Notes: generated from the sequence alone by a model not told the origin. Counted from the first letter of the stretch, positions 23,000-34,089 are shown. The stretch: DNA of 64,000 bases from Perkinsus olseni (GCA_013115125.1 JABANN010000122.1:1-64000); one strand, 5' to 3'. Numbers and translations are program-made.

Positions 23000-24691
23000 T
23001 CAAGTAGAACAATGCCGTGCAATAACACCAAATTCATCTGCATTAGTTATATCCTTCTCATGCCACACATCCTGACAGCCAGCGTCTCTGAGCAAGCGGT
23101 CGAGTTCGTTGAGCTTGTCCACATCTCTGAAGACCCTGGTTGACTCCACGAACTGCGCCTTGCCATAGAACCGGAATTTAACCGTTGAAATCCGCCCACT
23201 TCGAAGCAGTTGAGTGGCGCCCTTCAAGACGTGAAGCTCAGCACCGTTAGTGTGGACTACTAGCAGGTCAATGGGGAAGTCCTGATCCCCGAGCTCGAGG
23301 TCGAGGGTACTAGCTGGTACCTCCTCACCAATAGGTCGATCGTTCGAGAACGGTGAAGACCCTAGTAGTGTCCCGTGCACCGATGACTCTTCGTACATGC
23401 CGAACTCCACGCTCGGACTTCTATGATACTGCTCGTGTGAGACCAAGGCCTTCCGATGCGCCGTGATGTTTGCAAAACCATTAAGTTCGATACTCGCCTG
23501 CATGAACTCGAAAGCTTCCCTCTGCGGCTCGTATGCTATCACGCGTAGGGATCGATTAGCTCGCTCGAACAGAGCGGCTGCAGCAAGTGCTGCATCGCCA
23601 AAGTGGGCGCCGACTTCCACAAAGACGGCCGCCCGATGAACTGCTGGTGTTAAGTACAGTTCCCATATCGCCTGCCAACACGCCTTCAGGACGAAGGGCC
23701 CGACATTCCGAGCGATCTGAGCTGCTGTTTCGCGCGTCTGCGGAAGAGCCATTAGGAAGTCAGCGTCCCATGGCTCATCGTAGCCCTCGACGTTACCTTC
23801 CTTGAAGGCCTTCTCGACGAAGCACTTGCACAGCTCCACAGCAGGACCCTTACACTTGCACAATTGCCGTACGACCCGCGGCAGAGTCGCCCGGTCTAAT
23901 GCACTGAAGACGCCTTCGTAAGGGAAGTTATAGAGGACAGTATCCGATTGGCCGCTGCAGTACTGAAGCCAAACACTATACAGTTCTCCAGCCCTTCTCA
24001 CACCGTCCAACCCCTCTATAGAGACCAGGACTTCTCGTACATCGGAGGCCAGCGTGAGGCACTTAGGCTCCAATGGAGTACTCTTATTAGATCCATGCTT
24101 GAGGAGCACGACCCTCTGCAAGCGGGCAAGAGCCATGAAGGTGTTCCACTGCGGCATGCTGACTGCCTCCTCCCAGTTGAGCGTGAGGAGGGCTTGCCTG
24201 AGCTCGTTCCAATGCAACGGTCGAGAGCGTCCCGCGATATACTCTCCCTCAAGCCAAATAGAGTACAAAGAGAGACGACCTAGATGGCTGAACGGCACAT
24301 CATCCTCGTACTGCAGAAGCTCACGGCCAACGTCGTAGAGATAGTCTGGAGGTAGATAATAATTGAGAATTCTGGGAAGCTCCTCGTGTGCCGATAAACG
24401 TGTTAGTCGCTCATTCATATCTTGCCACCAACTCATCGCATAGAGTACGCCCGAGCAGCAAGCAGCATGTGTTGTATTCCAGCCGCGGAAACAGGGCTTG
24501 TAGCCTTCTCGACCGAATAATGGTACGCAACACCATTGCTTCTCCGGTATGGGTATCACTCTCACATTGCACCGACCGTCGGCTCCGGTGGCAGCCAAAT
24601 TCGGGACTCGCAAGGGGATGAGGTCCGCCGGGGGTCCCAGTAGAGAGAAAATACATAACGGGAAATGCCTCAAAAGCATAGCAACTACCAA
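23000..24691 (-). CDS. FkbM-family SAM-dependent methyltransferase with N-terminal extension
   Basis: A single frame of 563 codons. The first 20 residues (MVVAMLLRHFPLCIFSLLGP) look like a signal peptide or anchor. The middle holds a roughly 300-residue region without a family I recognise. The C-terminal third has the Rossmann motif VFVEVGAHFGDAALAAA, then VIAYEPQREAFEFMQ, ELNGFANITAHRKAL, and IDLLVVHTNGAELHVLKGA. That arrangement is the FkbM methyltransferase domain, which methylates sugar hydroxyls in several systems. A secretory-path location and a glycan or lipid target are inferences. The gene is intronless, unlike most neighbours. Confidence 0.85.
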   Translation of the reverse strand: MVVAMLLRHFPLCIFSLLGPPADLIPLRVPNLAATGADGRCNVRVIPIPEKQWCCVPLFGREGYKPCFRGWNTTHAACCSGVLYAMSWWQDMNERLTRLSAHEELPRILNYYLPPDYLYDVGRELLQYEDDVPFSHLGRLSLYSIWLEGEYIAGRSRPLHWNELRQALLTLNWEEAVSMPQWNTFMALARLQRVVLLKHGSNKSTPLEPKCLTLASDVREVLVSIEGLDGVRRAGELYSVWLQYCSGQSDTVLYNFPYEGVFSALDRATLPRVVRQLCKCKGPAVELCKCFVEKAFKEGNVEGYDEPWDADFLMALPQTRETAAQIARNVGPFVLKACWQAIWELYLTPAVHRAAVFVEVGAHFGDAALAAAALFERANRSLRVIAYEPQREAFEFMQASIELNGFANITAHRKALVSHEQYHRSPSVEFGMYEESSVHGTLLGSSPFSNDRPIGEEVPASTLDLELGDQDFPIDLLVVHTNGAELHVLKGATQLLRSGRISTVKFRFYGKAQFVESTRVFRDVDKLNELDRLLRDAGCQDVWHEKDITNADEFGVIARHCST

Positions 24692-25343
24692 CAGTTAATC
24701 GTCCACATCTTGCTTCGTTCGAGAAACCCATGGCAGAGCAGAGAACTACCGAACCACTACGGTAACGGTTTTCGTCGATCGACGCTACTCACTGATACCA
24801 TTATCATATTGAGACAACTCGAGAGTATGAAGATTCTTTTAGTTCAGAAACAGAAGAGACTCTCCCGAGCGAACACTTCTGATTGTAGCGAGACAAAATT
24901 CCTCAGAAAATCAGTTGGTAGTCTTTCCTGTCGTCATTATCATGAGCTGTGCGATTGACTTGAGTTGTCTGGCGAGTCCTCAAGCGTTCCGATGATATTC
25001 GAGAAAAGGTGTAAGCGATTTCGTGCACGCGATATCCCATTGCCGAGTTCATCGTAGCACTAATTTCAACACGTCAGGAGAGAGATGTGATAGAACCGCG
25101 AGGTGTTAGTTGTACAAAGTGGCATCTTGCGAGTCGTGGGGTTCTGTCTCGAAGTACGAGAACTCTAATTCAACACCATTAGAGTAGAAAAAGTGAAAGA
25201 TACTACGATATACTAATGAGCTCGGATCAATCTCATTACACATTGGAAATGAACATGTCCCATTACAAGCAATGGATTGAGCTGAGGTGACTACAAAGAT
25301 CCGGGGCTGACGATTAGCGACAGCAATTACAAAAGGGTCCGAG
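24692..25343. other. Intergenic, no supported gene
   Basis: About 0.65 kb. No motif-bearing frame. It leads into the 38-bp tandem repeat. Confidence 0.45.
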
Positions 25344-25460
25344 AATGGCGATGACGAGTAGTCAGTACAGAATAGTCCTGGACTAATGGTGACGAATAGT
25401 GAGTACAGAATAGTCCCGGACTAATGGTGACGAATAGTCAGTACAGAATAGTCCAGGACT
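25344..25460. repeat. Tandem repeat, about 38-bp unit, three copies
   Basis: The unit reads AATGGTGACGAATAGTCAGT followed by ACAGAATAGTCCxGGACT. The first copy is slightly diverged. The second half is similar to the 47-bp unit at 26611-26855 (shared word ACAGAATxGTCCTGGA), so the two arrays are probably related. The array lies on the 3' side of two small secreted-protein frames on the minus strand. Confidence 0.85.
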
Positions 25461-25568
25461 AAAAACCAGAGCACTCACAATGAATATAGTTGGCCCGATC
25501 GGTCTTGTTTCGAATCGAAACTCCCAGTGAACAGAAGCCCTGAACTTCAGGGCCTGAAGCCCACAGCG

Positions 25569-25859
25569 TTATAGAGCACATCTCGAGGGCTCTTCGAGCC
25601 TCTTTACGTATTGACCATGAACGACTCGATGCGTCTCTGAGACGCACTGAGGACAAAGAGTTGGGTTGATGAGAGTTGGCTCAAACATTTTAATACGACC
25701 TTGGTGATCATAAAAAAGCGACTCTGATATCTCTGATATTCTATAATGAATACAAAAAGGCTGATGATTTCCATCAATGACTACGGAGTGAGCGGGACCG
25801 GGTTGCAGGAGGGATTGAAACACCACCAGAGATAAGATGACGCATAAAAGCAGAATCAT
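25569..25859 (-). CDS. Putative small secreted protein
   Basis: The start ATG at 25857-25859 gives a textbook signal peptide (MILLLCVILSLVVFQSLL) ending near PGPAHS. About 72 further residues follow, with words FCIHYRISEISESLFYD and LCPQCVSETHRVVHG, to a TAA at 25569. Cysteines are few and not in the six-Cys pattern of the neighbour. The gene begins about 38 bp after the stop of the six-Cys copy upstream, on the same strand. No family recognised. It could also be a 3' exon of something larger. Confidence 0.45.
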   Translation of the reverse strand: MILLLCVILSLVVFQSLLQPGPAHSVVIDGNHQPFCIHYRISEISESLFYDHQGRIKMFEPTLINPTLCPQCVSETHRVVHGQYVKRLEEPSRCAL

Positions 25860-25896
25860 TAGAAACAGAATGCGATAGTGGGCACAGACGGCGGCA

Positions 25897-26107
25897 TTAT
25901 GAGCAGACACACGCACGAGAGTCATCTTGCACGCATCTATTCGTTTCGATGTTACATTGGGAGATCGGGCAGCTCGGAAAAATGCACACCACAGGGTTGA
26001 AAGGGGGAGCTGTAGTTGTGGTTGGCTCATCGCCATCATAGAAGGCGCTGACAAACATTTTGGACCACGAAGAGAGCCACCAGGATAGGGCTGGAGATGT
26101 TGAACAT
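25897..26107 (-). pseudogene. Six-cysteine secreted protein family, copy 1 (probably decayed)
   Basis: The signal-peptide part (MFNISSPILVALFVVQN) and the mature part (EPTTTTAPPFNPVVC through CVCS) both align with copies 2 and 3. As read they are not in one continuous frame. The mature part keeps the exact cysteine spacing C-x4-C-x4-C-x6-C-x7-C-x-C, followed by one residue and a stop. It may be a decayed copy, or one with an extra intron I cannot place. The DNA just upstream of the Met also resembles that of the other copies, which points to segmental duplication. Confidence 0.55.
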
Positions 26108-26610
26108 GGGCTGCGACGAGATTGGAGAGAACAAATAATGAAACCACCGTATGGCGCAACGCTTGGCACCTTCGAGAGGCGGCTCTAAGCTAGCATATCT
26201 GGTCATCAATAAGTACTTGACGCGCCATACGAGGTAGCTCGTGTCTAGTCGGAGCTCGAGAGGATCTTCTTCGAATTTGTGGCTCGACTGCCATTGTGGG
26301 GCTCCACCTAATTGGGAATTTATTCCTGCTCTGGAGCCTCCAATATACTCGTCAGAATTCTCATGTGTTGTTATGGGACATTTCTTGGAGACCTTCAACC
26401 AGCACTGCAGGGGATGACTTACTGCATACCATCTGCCTCCACACTCCCACCGGACACTAGTTGTACTGGATATAAACACAGCCCACCAAGATCAGTGAGT
26501 TGAACTGATGAAGTATTTGAACAGCTCCAGAAGAACGACTTCCCCAAGACCTATGCTACAAAACAGCGAGCGAGGATTCGTCCGGGATTAATGATGTGAC
26601 CACTGCTACT

Positions 26611-26855
26611 GACTGGTCCTGAAGCGGTACTGAATAGTGATCGTACCATAGACTACAGAATGGTCCTGGAGCGGTGATGAATAGTGATCGTACCATAGAC
26701 TACAGAATGGTCCTGGAGTGGTAATGAATACTGATTGTAGCATTGACTACAGAATGGTCCTGGAGCGGTAATGAATAGTGATCGTACCATAGACCACAGA
26801 ATGGTCCTGAAGTGGTAGTGAATACTTAATGTAGCATCGACTACAGAATGGTCCT
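26611..26855. repeat. Tandem repeat, 47-bp unit, about five copies
   Basis: The word GACTACAGAATGG (GACCACAGAATGG in one copy) recurs at 26651, 26698, 26745, 26792 and 26839, exactly 47 bp apart. Each unit continues TCCTGGAGCGGTAATGAATA and then a variable ending. It lies on the 3' side of secreted-protein copy 2. Confidence 0.92.
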
Positions 26856-26897
26856 GGTTCGGTCATCATACAGATCATAGGAACACCAAGGAGTATA

Positions 26898-27125
26898 CTA
26901 CACGAAGCACTCACAAACCTTAGACTCATCTTCTAAGCATCTTTCCCTTTCCTTGCTACACGACAGATCGTCACAACTTGTGGAAACACATGTGGTATCG
27001 TCCACAGGAAGCCGAGTAGTTGTGGTAGTCGGCGGCGGCGGGTCACCAAAATTACCAGCTGTCGTAAGCGTCTGGTCTTGGATAACGCAGAAGGCCAGTA
27101 GGATAGCGTTGATAATGTTAAGCAT
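26898..27125 (-). CDS. Six-cysteine secreted protein family, copy 2
   Basis: Translation from the ATG at 27123-27125 gives a signal peptide (MLNIINAILLAFCVIQ), then a Pro/Thr linker (PPPPTTTTTRLPVDDTT). A compact domain follows with six cysteines spaced C-x4-C-x4-C-x6-C-x7-C-x-C, ending CECFV and a TAG. About 75 residues in total. An in-frame ATG nine codons upstream is possible, but the shared Met of all copies favours the shorter form. Secretion is likely from the signal peptide. The fold and target are unknown. The terminal C-x-C recalls part of an EGF module but is too short to be one. Confidence 0.7.
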   Translation of the reverse strand: MLNIINAILLAFCVIQDQTLTTAGNFGDPPPPTTTTTRLPVDDTTCVSTSCDDLSCSKERERCLEDESKVCECFV

Positions 27126-28158
27126 AGGATGCGAAGAGTTCAAAAATGGCACTAAGCCACAAGACCTTGCTTGCCCTAGTCGCCGGCTGCTACCTAACCA
27201 AACGTCAACGACGACAATCGAAGCGAGAACCGTTTCACTTCTAAGACGGCTTTTCAGTGCAACTCAAGGAAGGTGGGATGTCTCACAACATAATTTCTCA
27301 CCCACACACCGAGCCCAAGTTGACGCTACAATTACTGATATTGGTGATGACCAAGTCACATTTCAGATACAGTAAAGCCTTGGCAGAATGTTCGTCCTCT
27401 TCTCCGTTCCGTGGGCGCAGCTGTCAAATTGACAGTGTCAATGCTTCATGCATCTCTCAGCAAGAGGGCCGTTGGACTAACGGCGTTGATTTTATCAGCC
27501 TCTCCCCGCGCCCGCCATTCAGGAAAAGCGGGTGACGCTCGCGTACGTGGTTGCCTGTCTACCTATTACGTTAGACCCCACCGCTACGGCAGTACGATCG
27601 GCTCATTCGATTGTTACAGAAGGGGCACAGTTGACGTCCTACGGCCAGTTGAGTAACGTAGCGGGTCGTTCCTGGGCATCAAGAGTGTCCAGGTGAGAGA
27701 AAGACTCTCCCGGACTGAGAGAAGGGGTGCTGTCCCCGGGACAGCATACCGGAGAGGTGCACGCGTCACGACTGCTTTCTCATTGTCGCACTACGCTCCT
27801 ACGTCAATACTAGAGACCGTGTTCTGGCGGACGGCTAAATAATTAGTGCCAAGGCTATGACGATCAACATGAATGTCACACCAGTTCTCAGGCAAACGAT
27901 CCACAAGTGTATCGCCAATTGCTCTGATAACATTGTTCTACTGTTACTTACCATCTGAGAGGATTTCACTCCAGCTTATCCTGCGGGAATGTTGTCTGTT
28001 GGAATCGCCCTATCGGAGGTGCTTGACTCTCTTGAGCCCAGACCTTCACTGTTGTACTGGGATGGTACCATCTATGCTGTCTCAACTACTGGCCGTAGAG
28101 GAGGGAAGCATCTGAGCACCTCGACAGGTTTCAGGTTTCAGTAAGCAACTACCGGTTA

Positions 28159-28210
28159 CCAGCTGACTATTCAATAGTCAGCTGGACCAGCATCCAATAG
28201 TCACTATTGG
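28159..28210. repeat. Two adjacent perfect palindromes
   Basis: The first has two 13-bp arms around one base (CCAGCTGACTATT, C, then the reverse complement) at 28159-28185. The second, CCAATAG-TCA-CTATTGG, is at 28194-28210. There is no T-tract and no convincing gene just upstream, so a terminator role is not supported. Confidence 0.9.
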
Positions 28211-29272
28211 CGGAGCGGGATCTCACAAGCCGAGGGGCCTGAAATTCTGCAAGTGTTGACCGACTGATAATCGAGAATAGGTCAAGCCTTGGGCTGTGCC
28301 GTAACCTTCAACAACCCAGCAGATCATATGTAGCTGTGGCTTACCTCAGCCATTTTCCTTTGGTGTTGCACGTGTAGCTCTCGGCCTACTCCCAATCACA
28401 CCTATTAGCGCTTGTACTCCTTCCCACGTGATTGAATCAAGTTTGCCTGCTTCAGTGGGTCACCCAGATGGTGCTGAGCCGGGAATGTGAGGTCCTTCGT
28501 TCGCGAGTCTCGCGACGCGAGAGTTGGAACCATGAGACGGGGCTTGGGAGAAGAGCGGTGCACCACAATTGCTGGACTAGGCCGATTTGATGCCAGTGCG
28601 CAGCAATCGCGTTTGGACCCGTGGCTCGAAGGGCCGTCACAGTCGTCGGTCGTTCGAGAATCGGAGATCAGGATGCGGAATCGAGCTTACCTGAAGTGTA
28701 CTCCGCCGTGTCCAGGTGTGAAGCCAGGACACTGGTCGCTTCGCAGCTCTACCCGCTCGTGCGGACGCGGATGTGACATCGTTGCGCCACACAGTCGAAG
28801 CCGCGCTGCTTGCAGACTTCAGTCAGCCCATTGTGCTGGTTTCAGCTACATCAAACACTACGAGTTAGGCTCTTCAAGATGGAGTGCCGTAAGGATCATC
28901 GAGCATCGTCGACGAGACAGCAGGCCGCGTTCTCTGATGAAATTGGTCATGCAAGCAGACGTTCCCTGCTTTGATCACCATCACTCACTGAAAAAGCCAG
29001 TGGCGGAGTTCATCAGAGTCGGAGAGACAAAAGGACATTCTCTTCATCACGAATCGGGAAATGATGAGTCACTTTGAGGCATTCATGTGTAGTCTTCGAA
29101 TACCGCGAAGCCAAACCCCAAGTAAGTTGGCACGAGGGGAATACCATAGCTCAGAAATGCACCCGAGGATAAAGAGGTCCTCGATGATCGCCTTGGAGAC
29201 CAGAACAGAGTTGAGAGCACTCCAACTAAGTCAATTGTTATTAATGTGCGCCCTGACGTCGGTCAGAGGTCT

Positions 29273-29299
29273 GGCCATCCTGTGGGCCACAGGATGGCC
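29273..29299. repeat. Perfect palindrome, 12-bp arms, 3-nt loop
   Basis: GGCCATCCTGTG, loop GGC, then its exact reverse complement. It lies in non-coding sequence. Confidence 0.9.
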
Positions 29300-29388
29300 C
29301 TGAGGGAGTAGCTCACGTAAGTGTCTGGAGCCGCCTCACCACCTGTGTAGACGGTTCACCACTGCCAAGGCGGCTCGGAGGAGGGATG

Positions 29389-29428
29389 TACTCGTGACAC
29401 ACAGAATGAGGTGACAGCGAACGTCGAC
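29389..29428 (+). repeat. Dispersed repeat, copy 2
   Basis: It resembles 2710-2751 over about 40 bp: GTACTCGTGACA then CAGAATGAGGTGACAGCGAA. Same orientation, 26.7 kb apart. Confidence 0.45.
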
Positions 29429-30363
29429 AACATGTGCCACGCGCGTTTTCGAATACGTATTAAGGTTCTTTTAACGTCGTAGGACCTGCGCGGCCGGCCA
29501 GGGCCACTTAGTATCTCATAGCATGAATGTGGGAATCGAATTCATTCGGATGATACTGCCTTGCTGCCCATCCGCTCCTCACTAGCGAGAGAGACATATT
29601 CTAGCGCACGAAGGCTAGGCTAACCGCATGCGTCAAAGGATCGATTTCGAGTATTCTCCCCGAGCGTAGGGAACACCGTTGGCCCGAGGCGCGATAGCTC
29701 CGCACCAGAAAAGTAGTAAGACAGAAGTGACTCAACAGACTTGCGCCTCGGGTATCAGTGCGTAGTTCGAGCGGAGCATGCTCGGGCGAGCGGCTGAATT
29801 GAAATCCCATTGAACCGAATCAAAGAGAAGGACTACTTAGGTGGAGTCAACGTCACACTCATCCACAGACTGACGATCTCTTACTCAACTTCAATTGCAG
29901 ACGTTGAACGTCTGAACTCGAACTGCAACTTGCAGTGCTGAGGACTCCAGTTGCACTCGTTCACTGCTACTTACCATTCGAAAGGGTAACGCCCTACCCG
30001 CTTTTCGCTGCATTAGGTCTTCAACGATTATGCTATTGGAGATGATTCGAACACCTCTCTGTAGAAGGTCAGTATTCCATTGGGGTGCGACGTCTCTACA
30101 ACTCTGCACGCTTTTGAGCTCAGGCAACACCGTCGTGACTCACGACTCGTGAGTTCTCCCATCTCGACCGTCGTAGGTTCTTCTCCCACGGGATGTACCC
30201 CATTGCGTATCCGGCATTCAACGTCGGTGCGGTAGGATTGGATGCCGAGGCGAGCCGTGACTCTGATAACGCCACCGAATTTACCACGTGGTTATCAGTA
30301 ACCGTGACGGTTAATGCAAGAGAAGGTAACGAGGAAACTACTGGCTATTACTGCATCAACAAA

Positions 30364-32872
30364 TTAAAATACATCAGAATCGACTTTCTGACGACTTAGT
30401 TTCACTGTCAAATCCTCTCGGCACAGTTGAAGTCTTCGTTCGAGCTGAAGCAAGTGTTTCCTGGTCTCAGTAGTTCTCACACCACCCTTCTTAAGGGCCG
30501 CAATCTCAACCTGCAGGTCATGGATCTCCACTCGGGCGGCCTGAGCGGAGCGGCATTATGCCGCTGGCATATTACTCGGATGCCCACACTAAGAGAAGTT
30601 TTTCATCCGCTGCATAAAGGAAGAGCCCATCAAAAGCCCAGAATGCACCTACGAGCTCATCCATTAGACGGCCGAGTGGACCCGGCAAGTTGTCGAGGAA
30701 GTCGTAGGCCGCAAAGATGCCCTCAGTGATTCTCAGAGCGAGTTTCTCATCAACCTTCGCGAGGAACTTCAGTGCCTGGTGAATCTTCTCTACCCGAACC
30801 ATCCGGGTCTGAATCGAGCACCGAGGTTAATAATACAGTTGAAAATTAGAAGTTCGAGGTCTGTGAACACGTTACTTCTACGAGCTTACCTTCTCATCAT
30901 TGTCCCAATTGTGTCCCCAAACCTCGGATCCCAGCTGATGAAGCACAGATGACAGCTCCGTCAGGAGGTCCCTTGAGGCGACAACCTCTTCTGATCTTGA
31001 AATATGGTAGGCCTCTCCAACCGATGATAGTAATTCTGTTATTCTTTCGCTGCTGGGAGTCTGCCGCCTGGAAAGGTAAGCTCGGACACATCCAAGTAGA
31101 ACTTAACCCAGTAGACGGCTCCTTTCAGAAGACTCGAGTACTTAGTCACGTCCTTCAACGTTCTGCAACAGCTGCTTTGATTGAGCTGTGGTTCAAGTAC
31201 GTCAAGTCCGCGATCTCACCCCAGTAGCTCTTTGATAGTCGAGCCCCTCCTGGTCAGCACTCCACCAACGATAGCCTCAGCAGCTGCATCAATATCGGGT
31301 AGGGAAAGTTCACATCTGAGCCGAAAAGGTGCAGCAGCGTGTCGACCGTAGCCGAATAATAATGGATACGCCGGAGGAAATCTGATATACTCATACCTCA
31401 CCTACTCAGTGGACTTCGCCGATTTCTCGTCCTCACAAACTCGTCCAGGCTTCGATAGTAGCCCATCTGTATGTGTTGCCAATGAGGCAGCACCTGGAAA
31501 ATCGTCCGATCACTGAGAGAGGACGGAAGACGTGAGAACCTCCAACTGAGAGGATACCCCGTCCGCTGATAGAGGAATCATACGCCTACGATATACGAAG
31601 ACAACCGCGCAGGCGTACACTTGAAGATCTCTTCCCGCCGCAACCGAGCTCTCTCGAAAGAGGCTGCCAGCTCCTGAACATACTACTATCGCGATTCAAT
31701 CTCAACTACCCTTACCTTATCAATCCATTTAGAGCTCTTCGTGGACATGCGACACCCAGTCCGACCAACCATTGCAGCTACTACCCTCTTGGATAACTCC
31801 AGTTTCTCAGCTGCCAGTCTGATGAGGACAAACTACTCGCGGAGCGACTCGACGATGCTGAGTCGTACGATGAGTTCATTTTCGATATTCTCAAACCTCC
31901 GTACCTACTCCTCTCCGGCAGCTCGTGATCGAGCCTCCATCCCCTGTATCAGCTGAGCCACACGTCTGCTGTGTCCTTCGAGGCGGAGGTTGACAATGTC
32001 ATCGGTCCGCACGGGAGGTTGGCCAGGAATCCCCTCCTTGGCCGGTACTTCCTCCACATATGTTGGGCGAGCCCTCTCTTCTCCCGGAAAGAGCATATAG
32101 TGACTGCTTGTGGGAAACACCAAAATCTCTCTTGGCCCACCTGGTAATCTCTTCCCACGCTTCTCTGTCACGACCTCCTCAACCGCCTGGAGTTGTTCGG
32201 TGATGGTGGAGACAGAAGACTGCAGACATGACTCGACATCCGCTAGAAATTCCACTCGGAATCTGAGCAGGTGGGTCACCCACCGTGGGTGTAAAGGAGC
32301 CCACCCCTCTCCTTACTGAAGCCAACGACTCCACCGTTGCTGGTGAGCTGCAGAGAGTATCTCTTCAACCTAAGTCACACGAGTAACAGAAGTGCAGAAG
32401 TGACTGAACACCTCTCTGAGGGCACGACGACTCATCTCCTGCACCTCCTCTGTTGACATAACTTCGACATCACCGCTATTCTTCAGGAGTCGCATCGCAG
32501 CATCAGACTGAAGAAAGAACGATCTCCAAATACTTCAACCGACTGTGGAACTTGAGACCGATATGACCATGTCTTGTTTATGTTGTCGAGACCAGCGAAG
32601 ACGACGGGCTGAGAGCCTCTCTTCGATCTCCCCCGTTGCTCGTTTCACCAACTCCGAGCACTCTTCATCTATCTGAGGAGCAGCGAGTGTGGAGGCTTCG
32701 GAATATCCATTGCGGCATCCCGCTTATCGCGACTGGCACTTACCTCAGCCATCTTCTGTCGGCGTTGGAGTTCCAACTCCTGGTCTACTGCTAGTCGCCT
32801 CTGGCGGAGGATCTCAGCTCGTTCTATCTCCCATGTAGTTTGTTCAACTGCTACTGCTGTTCCATCGCTCAT
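30364..32872 (-). CDS. Unidentified coiled-coil protein, many small exons (one gene, possibly two)
   Basis: A chain of short exons from the ATG at 32870-32872 (MSDGTAVAVEQTTWEIERAE). Helical, charged words follow: LRQRRLAVDQELELQRRQK, IDEECSELVKRATGEIEERL, MSTEEVQEMSRRALRE, VEEILSAAHQQRWSRWL, FLADVESCLQSSVSTITEQL and LAAEKLELSKRVVAAMVG. Further exons give YYRSLDEFVRTRN, LPDIDAAAEAIVGGVL, KYSSLLKGAVYWVKFYLDV, LAKVDEKLALRITEG, AYDFLDNLPGPLGRLMDEL and ARVEIHDLQVEIAALKKG, ending at a TAA at 30364. Several introns have lengths divisible by three, so their stop codons look like in-frame stops at first sight. I do not recognise the family. A second gene could start at 31464-31466 (MGYYRSL). Palindromes at 30549-30565 and 32270-32284 fall in or beside introns. 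Confidence 0.55.
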
Positions 32873-33209
32873 GAACTGCAATGAACTGAAACTCTGAGGG
32901 GTTGCCCAGTGGGGTGAGTTAACCCCTTTTCGGCCGGTCAAAGGTTAAATCTGTAGTATCTCGAGGTCGTTTTTGTACATGTAAGAAGATGTTCCAGACT
33001 CGATGTAGACACTTCCTTACGCTCAGGCTGGGACCCACAGCGTTATAGTCGAACGAGGACTCATCTTCGATGCCGCTCCATGAAACAGGCCGCGAGGAGC
33101 CCTTACGTCTTCTTCCCATATTTCGCGCCCGTTTGCGCTCAACACTCGCGCGAGGGTCTTGTAGAAGAAGATAATTCACAGTGCGCAACTCCTTCGTCAG
33201 GCCCACTTA

Positions 33210-33819
33210 TGATGATGAACGCAAGCTTCGCCGTGACACCGTTCGCCGGGTACTCGGAGCTTTCCTGAGCCCGTATCGTATATTGCTAGGAACTGTTGCG
33301 GTGGGCCTCTGATGTGAACTCCCTCGTAGTTACTGTTGTTCATCAATTATCGGAACGGGAGTCATGAATTGTCGACGAAGTGTCGAGACCTTGACAGGAG
33401 CCGGGCCATCGCAGTCGATACCGGGATTACTGGTCCGGGACAGACTCCATAAGTTTTCGACCGAGAGATCCGCTAGAGCTGAATCGACTCGTACGGACCT
33501 TACAGTTGGCTTCATGAACCCCACTTCCCGATCTCAAGCGATTGTGCTGAAGGACACGAGGCGTATTTACGCCTCGCTTCTTGCGCAGAATCAATGCTTC
33601 TGAGCCGGCAAGTAGTGTTCTAGCGGCAATTGCTAATTGTAAGTATTAATGCACTTCGAAATCAACGCAACTTGGCAACAGCTTAAATAAGGATACGCAC
33701 TTGACTCATGGCAGTGCTGCTACTCCCTGATAAGCCTTATCAGTAAGGGTTCGAACTCTGACCACTCTGCGACAAATGAATCGGGGGAGGTGAACATTAA
33801 TCGCAGTGTGAAGTATATT
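33210..33819. other. Non-coding stretch with palindromes
   Basis: No supported gene. Perfect short-loop palindromes lie at 33557-33576 (9-bp arms, 2-nt loop) and 33727-33743 (8-bp arms, 1-nt loop). Confidence 0.45.
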
Positions 33820-34089
33820 TTACGAGAGCACGGAAGAAGCTGGGACAGCGGGCAAGAGTGAAGACTTCGGTGCGGGATCATCGATGTTATTCTCCTCCGA
33901 TACGATTTCACACGATTTCACGAATGGTAGCGAATACTGAATAACCGCTAAGAGTTCCTTGGCGCCGGCCGCATACCCTGAGTGGATGCTTCTCTCTCGA
34001 ATCACGATAATGGCGAGTATCCTGCTTATAGACTCCAGAACTACTTCCCCCCATGCCCCCAGCCATTGAACAAGGTTGGTATCAAGCAT
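33820..34089 (-). CDS. Unidentified frame with coding-like sequence
   Basis: A 90-codon frame reading MLDTNLVQWLGAWGEVVLES, then GYAAGAKELLAVIQYSLPF and an acidic tail. The regular spacing of hydrophobic residues suggests real helices. A second coding-like frame on the same strand (34202-34534, ending LKVEIEAVEAEDEAFLNDE) may belong to the same gene, but I cannot join them by a clean intron. Family unknown. Confidence 0.3.
   Translation of the reverse strand: MLDTNLVQWLGAWGEVVLESISRILAIIVIRERSIHSGYAAGAKELLAVIQYSLPFVKSCEIVSEENNIDDPAPKSSLLPAVPASSVLS

Larger units (their letters stand above)
27153..30363. other. Long non-coding stretch with many palindromes
   Basis: About 3.2 kb. Frames up to roughly 200 codons exist on the plus strand near 28.5-29.1 kb, but they have no motif and an uneven composition, and I do not support them. 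The strongest structure is a series of perfect short-loop palindromes at 27728-27746, 28159-28185, 28194-28210, 29273-29299, 29898-29914, 29922-29936, 30138-30154 and 30299-30313. A dispersed repeat lies at 29389-29428. Confidence 0.5.

Noticed and set aside
28159-28210. Hairpins as transcription terminators
   Set aside because: Eukaryotic context, no T-tract, and no gene end nearby.
28487-29077. 196-codon plus-strand frame, with one minor word recalling a retroelement RNase H region in another frame
   Set aside because: No motif set, uneven composition and no element ends. The resemblance is too weak to name even a fossil element.
30364-32872. Several in-frame TAG codons inside otherwise open coiled-coil frames, which suggested TAG read as Gln or ultra-short 18-20 nt introns
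   Set aside because: Each TAG sits at the 3' AG of a plausible intron of about 36-57 nt whose length is divisible by three. Other genes in the window (nucleoside phosphorylase, E1-alpha, Aha1 fusion) end at TAG in the expected place.
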